Below are positions 5,871 to 9,686 of a stretch of DNA of 9,686 nucleotides, piece by piece. Source of the DNA: Bacilli bacterium (GTDB lineage Bacteria > Bacillota_I > Bacilli_A > RF39 > UBA660); NCBI GenBank assembly GCA_017460245.1, contig JAFUBK010000031.1, forward strand, positions 1-9,686, in the 5' to 3' direction. Within the stretch, counting starts at the first letter, position 1. Every line of letters starts with the position of its first letter. The notes under the pieces are model-generated. The model searched no databases. It was not told the DNA's origin and worked only from the letters and a program-made list of their open reading frames with translations. Made by a program: the position numbers and the translations under genes.

Positions 5871-6751
5871 ATTAGTCCAATTCCCACTTGATCTTCTACG
5901 CCATAAGAGGCAATTGCACTATAAAACATGAATTCATTTATGTTCTTTTCATTAAAATAATCTAAGCTTTTTAAATAATCTTTTGCTTCTTCTAACTCGA
6001 TTTTATTTAATTTTGTTATTAGTAATGCTAAGTAATTGGGATTATACTGTTCTACATTACTTGGATTAACTATTTTCTTTAAATATTTCATAAATTGTTT
6101 ATGCACTCCGCCATGCATAACTCCTTTGGGAAATAGTTTTCCTTTATCATTAACATCTATACGATACCTTAAAGATAATTTATCTGAAAGTATTGCTTCT
6201 TTTGGCGCTCTACCACTACTTATAAAACCTTCTACTTTTGAAATATAATATGAAGATAGTATTTTAGATTTTATTTTTTGTAATTCTTCAATGATTTTTT
6301 TAGTTGACTGGCCCTTTTTTAATAAATCTTCTGCATAATCAACTATTACTGTTCCGCCAGATCCAGCTGTTAGAGTATCTATTACATATACTCTATTTCC
6401 ATATTTTTCATTTAACGTGTTTGCGGCCATTTGTGAACTATTAACACTTCCGGCTGATATGCCACTTCCCATTGATAAATGAATTACATCTATATCGTTT
6501 TCTAAATATGGAGTTATTAAAGTTATATAGTCATTAATTGTTGGTGATGACGTGTGTAGTTTTTCCCCTTGAGACGCTCTTAAAAAAGCTTCTTCATTTG
6601 TAATCACTTCTATTGTGTCTTTTTCGTTGGTGCTTATTTTTTTCATATCATAATAATTTATTTCATTACTATCAATTACTATGCAAGGAACCATATTATC
6701 CATATTTCTTGGATTACATCCACTATCTGTTGTGATTACTGTTTTAGACAT
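5861..6751 (-). CDS. degV: DegV family fatty-acid-binding protein
   Basis: A 296-residue protein, the usual DegV length. It begins with the TTDSGC motif (7-12; family TDS.CDL), followed by TSSP (67-70, family TSQPS), a serine/glycine loop SMGSGISAGS (93-102, family S..LSGTY), VIDTLTAGSGG (123-133) and GFISSGRAPK in the C-terminal domain. DegV proteins bind a long-chain fatty acid in a cleft. In Firmicutes, related FakB proteins present fatty acids to the kinase FakA for phospholipid synthesis; no fakA is visible here, so a FakB role is only inferred. The start follows AAGGAAGTGA, 5-14 bases before the ATG. The gene has its own extended -10 promoter (6773-6781) after the tuf terminators and ends in the bidirectional terminator. 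Confidence 0.9.
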   Translation of the reverse strand: MSKTVITTDSGCNPRNMDNMVPCIVIDSNEINYYDMKKISTNEKDTIEVITNEEAFLRASQGEKLHTSSPTINDYITLITPYLENDIDVIHLSMGSGISAGSVNSSQMAANTLNEKYGNRVYVIDTLTAGSGGTVIVDYAEDLLKKGQSTKKIIEELQKIKSKILSSYYISKVEGFISSGRAPKEAILSDKLSLRYRIDVNDKGKLFPKGVMHGGVHKQFMKYLKKIVNPSNVEQYNPNYLALLITKLNKIELEEAKDYLKSLDYFNEKNINEFMFYSAIASYGVEDQVGIGLIKK

Positions 6752-6772
6752 ATCTTCACTTCCTTGGTGGTT

Positions 6773-6781
6773 ATTATACCA
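6773..6781 (-). promoter_or_regulatory. extended -10 promoter of degV
   Basis: The minus strand reads TGG-TATAAT, a perfect -10 (6773-6778) with a TGn extension. No good -35 lies 17 bases upstream (TAGTTT), as is common with extended -10 promoters. The start would be near 6766, leaving a short leader before the degV ATG at 6751. Confidence 0.65.
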
Positions 6782-6792
6782 TTTTAGACAAC

Positions 6793-6815
6793 AAAAAACT
6801 AGAGATTTTCTCTAG
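6793..6815 (-). terminator. second terminator downstream of tuf, before the degV promoter
   Basis: A perfect 7-base stem CTAGAGA/TCTCTAG (6799-6815) with a 3-base loop is followed on the minus strand by six U (A-run 6793-6798). It lies about 50 bases beyond the first tuf terminator and just upstream of the degV -10 element, so it insulates degV from tuf transcription. Confidence 0.75.
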
Positions 6816-6860
6816 AATTTATTTAATTTCTACTGTCATTTGAAATTTTTTTATTTTATA

Positions 6861-6885
6861 AATAAAAAAGCCTTTAAAGGCTTTT
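6861..6885 (-). terminator. tuf terminator
   Basis: A perfect palindrome AAAAGCCTTT/AAAGGCTTTT (6866-6885) starts two bases after the tuf stop codon and is followed on the minus strand by TT then ATTTAT. The GC core is only GCC/GGC, but stem and U-tract are typical. Confidence 0.85.
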
Positions 6886-6887
6886 AA

Positions 6888-8072
6888 TTATTTAATAATT
6901 TCAGAAACGTTTCCGGCACCAACTGTTCTACCACCTTCACGGATTGAGAATTTAGTTCCGTTTTCGATAGCGATTGGAGCGATTAATTCTACTGTCATTT
7001 CAACGTTGTCACCAGGCATTACCATTTCTGTTCCTTCTGGAAGTTCGATAACACCAGTAACGTCTGTAGTTCTGAAATAGAATTGTGGACGATAGTTACT
7101 GAAGAATGGAGTATGTCTTCCACCTTCTTCTTTGCTTAGTACATAAACTTGAGCTTTGAATTTTGTATGTGGAGTAACACTTCCTGGTTTAGCAATAACT
7201 TGACCACGTTCAATTTCTTCACGTGAAATACCACGTAATAGAACACCAGCGTTGTCTCCTGCTACTGCAGAATCAAGTTGTTTTCTGAACATTTCGATAC
7301 CAGTAACAACTGATTTTTTAGTTGGTTTAATACCTACGATTTCAACTTCATCATTAAGTTTTAATTCACCACGTTCAACTCTTCCTGTTGCAACTGTACC
7401 ACGACCAGTGATTGTGAATACGTCTTCTACAGGCATTAAGAATGGTTTGTCAGTATCTCTTTCTGGAGTTTCAATCCAGTTATCAACTGCATCCATAAGT
7501 TCAATGATTTTTTCTTCATATGCAGCGTCACCTTCAAGGGCTTTAAGTGATGAACATCTTATAATTGGAGTGTTGTCTCCGTCATATCCATATTCAGTTA
7601 ATAATTCACGAACTTCCATTTCAACTAAGTCTAATAATTCTTCATCATCCACCATATCACATTTGTTTAAGAATACTACCATACGAGGTACTCCAACTTG
7701 GCGTGATAATAAGATGTGTTCTCTAGTTTGAGCCATAGGTCCATCTGTAGCTGCGATAACTAGGATAGCACCATCCATTTGAGCTGCACCAGTGATCATG
7801 TTTTTAACATAGTCAGCGTGTCCTGGACAGTCAACGTGAGCATAGTGTCTCTTGTCTGTTTCATATTCAATATGAGCAGTATTAATTGTAATACCACGTT
7901 CTCTTTCTTCTGGTGCTTTATCGATGTTAGCAAAATCAGTAAGTTCTGCTAAACCTTTCTTTGAAAGTACACTACTAATTGCAGCAGTTAATGTTGTTTT
8001 ACCGTGATCCACGTGTCCGATTGTACCAATATTAACATGTGGTTTTGAACGGTCATATTTTTCTTTTGCCAT
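6888..8072 (-). CDS. tuf: translation elongation factor EF-Tu
   Basis: Complete 394-residue EF-Tu, the GTPase that brings aminoacyl-tRNA to the ribosome. G-domain motifs: GHVDHGKT P-loop (19-26), switch I with ERERGITI, DCPGH (80-84), NKCD (135-138) and a CSSLKAL guanine-binding segment near 172-178. Domains 2 and 3 follow, with GRGTVATGRVERG, the GVLLRGI region, HTPFFSNYRPQFYFRTTDVTG, and a C-terminus ending in REGGRTVGAG. It starts at an ATG preceded by AAGGAGGA and lies 74 bases downstream of fusA, the common str-operon order. It has its own promoter (8108-8136) and a strong terminator, so it can be expressed above the level set by fusA readthrough. Its single Trp is TGG, and it has no internal TGA. 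It stops with TAA. Confidence 0.98.
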   Translation of the reverse strand: MAKEKYDRSKPHVNIGTIGHVDHGKTTLTAAISSVLSKKGLAELTDFANIDKAPEERERGITINTAHIEYETDKRHYAHVDCPGHADYVKNMITGAAQMDGAILVIAATDGPMAQTREHILLSRQVGVPRMVVFLNKCDMVDDEELLDLVEMEVRELLTEYGYDGDNTPIIRCSSLKALEGDAAYEEKIIELMDAVDNWIETPERDTDKPFLMPVEDVFTITGRGTVATGRVERGELKLNDEVEIVGIKPTKKSVVTGIEMFRKQLDSAVAGDNAGVLLRGISREEIERGQVIAKPGSVTPHTKFKAQVYVLSKEEGGRHTPFFSNYRPQFYFRTTDVTGVIELPEGTEMVMPGDNVEMTVELIAPIAIENGTKFSIREGGRTVGAGNVSEIIK

Positions 8073-8107
8073 AAATATATTTCCTCCTTTTATTTATTTC
8101 ATTTTAC

Positions 8108-8136
8108 ATTTTAGCAAACTCAGGGTAAAATTACAA
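8108..8136 (-). promoter_or_regulatory. tuf promoter in the fusA-tuf gap
   Basis: On the minus strand TTGTAA (8131-8136) is exactly 17 bases from TAAAAT (8108-8113; 5 of 6 matches). The start would be near 8101, about 28 bases before the tuf ATG, with the AAGGAGGA site in between. No terminator is visible between fusA and tuf, so readthrough also contributes. Confidence 0.65.
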
Positions 8137-8146
8137 GTATTTTAGC

Positions 8147-9686
8147 TTAGTTTCCCCCATTTTTTTTGATGATTTCATCTGAAATGTTTCTTGGAACTTC
8201 TTCATAATGATCAAATGTCATTGTAAAGTTTCCTCTTCCTTGCGTATTTGAACGAAGTGATGTTACGTAACCAAACATTTCTGAAAGTGGTACCATTGCA
8301 TTAATTGATAACGCATTTCCTCTTGATTCTTGTCCTAGAGGCTTACCACGTCTTGAAGTTATATCACCCATAACGGCTCCAAGATATTCATCTGGAACAA
8401 TTACGTTAACTTTCATTATTGGTTCTAATAATACTGGATTACATTTTTTCTTAGCTTCTTTTAGGGCAAGTGATGCAGCTACTTTGAAGGCCATTTCTGA
8501 TGAGTCAACATCGTGATATGATCCATCAAATAGTGTTGCTTTTACATCTACTAGTGGGTATCCAGCTAAGATACCACTTTGCATTGCTTCTTGTAAGCCT
8601 TTGTCAACTACTGGAATATATTCTCTTGGAACAACTCCACCTACTACAGCGTCAACAAATTCATATCCTTTGTCAGGATTTGGTTCGAATTTAATCCATA
8701 CGTGACCATATTGTCCACGACCACCTGATTGTTTGATGTGTTTTCCTTCACAATCTGCAGCTACTTTGATTGTTTCTCTATATGAAACTTGTGGCTGACC
8801 GATATTTGCTTCTACACCAAATTCTCTTTTCATTCTATCAACAATAATATCTAAATGAAGTTCTCCTACACCGGCAATTATTGTTTGACCAGTTTCGTGG
8901 TTAGTAGTAGCTCTAAATGTTGGGTCTTCTTCAGCTAATTTTTGAAGCGCTAGAGCCATTTTATCTTGATCACCTTTTGATTTTGGCTCAATTGCAAGCT
9001 CGATAACTGGTTCTGGAAATTCCATACTTTCTAGTATACAAGGATGTTTTTCATCACATAAAGTATCACCTGTTGTTGTATCTTTAAGTCCAACTGCAGC
9101 AGCGATATCACCTGTATATACTTCTGGAATTTCTTTACGGTCATTAGCGTGCATTAATAAGATACGACCAATTCTTTCTTTTTTATCTTTAGTCGCATTT
9201 ATTACATATGATCCACTTGATAAGTGTCCAGAATAAACTCTAAAGAATGTAAGTTTTCCTACAAATGGGTCAGTCATAACTTTAAAGGCTAACGCTGAGA
9301 ATGGTTCTTTATCGTCAGGATGTCTTTCGATTTCGTTACCATTTTTGTCAACACCTTTAATTGCTTCAATGTCTGTTGGTGCTGGCATATAGTCAACTAC
9401 AGCGTCAAGTAATAACTTAACTCCTGTGTTTCCTAATGCTGTACCACACATAACTGGGAAGAACTGTACTGATAGAGTTCCTTTACGGATAGCTTTTTTA
9501 ATTAATTCTACTGGAATTTCTTCCCCTTCTAAATACTTATTCATAAGTTCGTCATCAAATTCCGCAATTGCTTCGATTAATTCTGTACGTTTTTCTTCAG
9601 CTAAATCTTTTAAGTCTGCTGGAATTTCGATTTCTATAGGGTTTACTTCTTCTTTCCCATCATATTGATAGGCTTTCATGTCTACT
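8147..9686 (-). CDS. fusA: translation elongation factor EF-G, 5' end missing
   Basis: The open frame runs from the right edge to TAA at 8147-8149, giving about 513 residues of an EF-G that is normally about 690; the G1-G4 motifs of the GTPase domain lie outside the window. The first visible residues (VDMKAYQYDGK) are internal, so the Met near 9679 is not a start. What follows is the end of domain I (QFFPVMCGTALGNTGVK), domain II, domain III (GVGELHLDIIVDRM), domain IV (GGRGQYGHVWIKFEP, then FDGSYHDVDSSEMAFK) and domain V (LLEPIMKVNVIVPDEYLGAV, then TSRRG and a QGRGNFTMTFDHY end). EF-G moves tRNAs and mRNA through the ribosome after peptide transfer and helps recycle ribosomes. It is an intact housekeeping gene with no internal TGA. 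Confidence 0.97.
   Translation of the reverse strand, partial: VDMKAYQYDGKEEVNPIEIEIPADLKDLAEEKRTELIEAIAEFDDELMNKYLEGEEIPVELIKKAIRKGTLSVQFFPVMCGTALGNTGVKLLLDAVVDYMPAPTDIEAIKGVDKNGNEIERHPDDKEPFSALAFKVMTDPFVGKLTFFRVYSGHLSSGSYVINATKDKKERIGRILLMHANDRKEIPEVYTGDIAAAVGLKDTTTGDTLCDEKHPCILESMEFPEPVIELAIEPKSKGDQDKMALALQKLAEEDPTFRATTNHETGQTIIAGVGELHLDIIVDRMKREFGVEANIGQPQVSYRETIKVAADCEGKHIKQSGGRGQYGHVWIKFEPNPDKGYEFVDAVVGGVVPREYIPVVDKGLQEAMQSGILAGYPLVDVKATLFDGSYHDVDSSEMAFKVAASLALKEAKKKCNPVLLEPIMKVNVIVPDEYLGAVMGDITSRRGKPLGQESRGNALSINAMVPLSEMFGYVTSLRSNTQGRGNFTMTFDHYEEVPRNISDEIIKKNGGN

Noticed and set aside
6036..6248. A 70-codon open frame on the plus strand.
   Set aside because: It is antisense to degV, with no ribosome site or recognisable sequence; a shadow of the real gene.
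6819..6890. The tuf frame continues after its TAA without a stop for 23 codons to another TAA, ending in M-T-V-E-I-K.
   Set aside because: EF-Tu already has its normal length and C-terminus, and the stretch contains the tuf terminator palindrome. There is no ribosome site for a separate peptide, so this is chance openness in AT-rich DNA.
7252..7731. A 159-codon open frame on the plus strand.
   Set aside because: It lies opposite the highly conserved tuf gene and is Ser/Thr-rich, as expected from the reverse complement of biased codons.
8500..8694. A 64-codon open frame on the plus strand.
   Set aside because: It is antisense to fusA, with no start signal; a shadow frame.
9426..9668. An 80-codon open frame on the plus strand.
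   Set aside because: It is antisense to fusA and low in complexity; a shadow frame.
1..9686. A search by eye for CRISPR repeats, transposase genes, tRNA or rRNA genes, and phage or defence genes.
   Set aside because: None was seen; the window is filled by the listed genes and short regulatory gaps.

Overview
The window is AT-rich and compact, with short intergenic gaps, strong Shine-Dalgarno sites (GGAGG type) and U-tailed hairpin terminators. Its EF-Tu, EF-G, DegV and FemABX-type proteins are all Bacillota/Mycoplasmatota-like. I infer a low-GC Bacilli relative, perhaps one of the uncultured small-genome gut lineages near the Mollicutes, that still makes peptidoglycan (it carries a FemABX enzyme). 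The exact lineage cannot be fixed from this window.

Layout. On the minus strand, 1-1412 holds a metallophosphoesterase (564-1412) followed 8 bases later by the first 185 codons of a UDP-sugar pyrophosphorylase (1-555, running off the left edge). A sigma-A-type promoter precedes the pair at 1449-1478. Also on the minus strand, 1482-4370 is a three-gene operon with overlapping genes, transcribed from 4370 down to 1482. It encodes two paralogous 2-hydroxyacyl-CoA dehydratase-like (DUF2229/HgdB-type) proteins and a BcrAD/BadFG/HgdC-type ATP-dependent activase. A divergent promoter region (4371-4496) separates it from the plus-strand FemABX gene (4497-5750). That gene converges on the minus-strand degV (5861-6751) across about 110 bases holding three hairpins. 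Further right on the minus strand are tuf (6888-8072), with its own promoter and terminator, and fusA (8147 to beyond the right edge).

The most notable signal is in the dehydratase operon. Two of its three genes are interrupted by a single in-frame TGA within their first eight codons: codon 4 of the activase and codon 8 of the upstream DUF2229 gene. In both cases the Shine-Dalgarno site, ATG and family-typical N-terminus (the GIDIGS nucleotide loop and the IGIP motif) lie in the same frame around the TGA, and the remaining reading frame is intact. No other gene here has an internal TGA. All nine tryptophans I counted use TGG, and two other genes appear to end at TGA. The possible readings are recent nonsense mutations in a decaying operon, readthrough or recoding, selenocysteine, or an incomplete reassignment of UGA. 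The window cannot decide between them. The rest is ordinary housekeeping content with well-resolved promoters and terminators.
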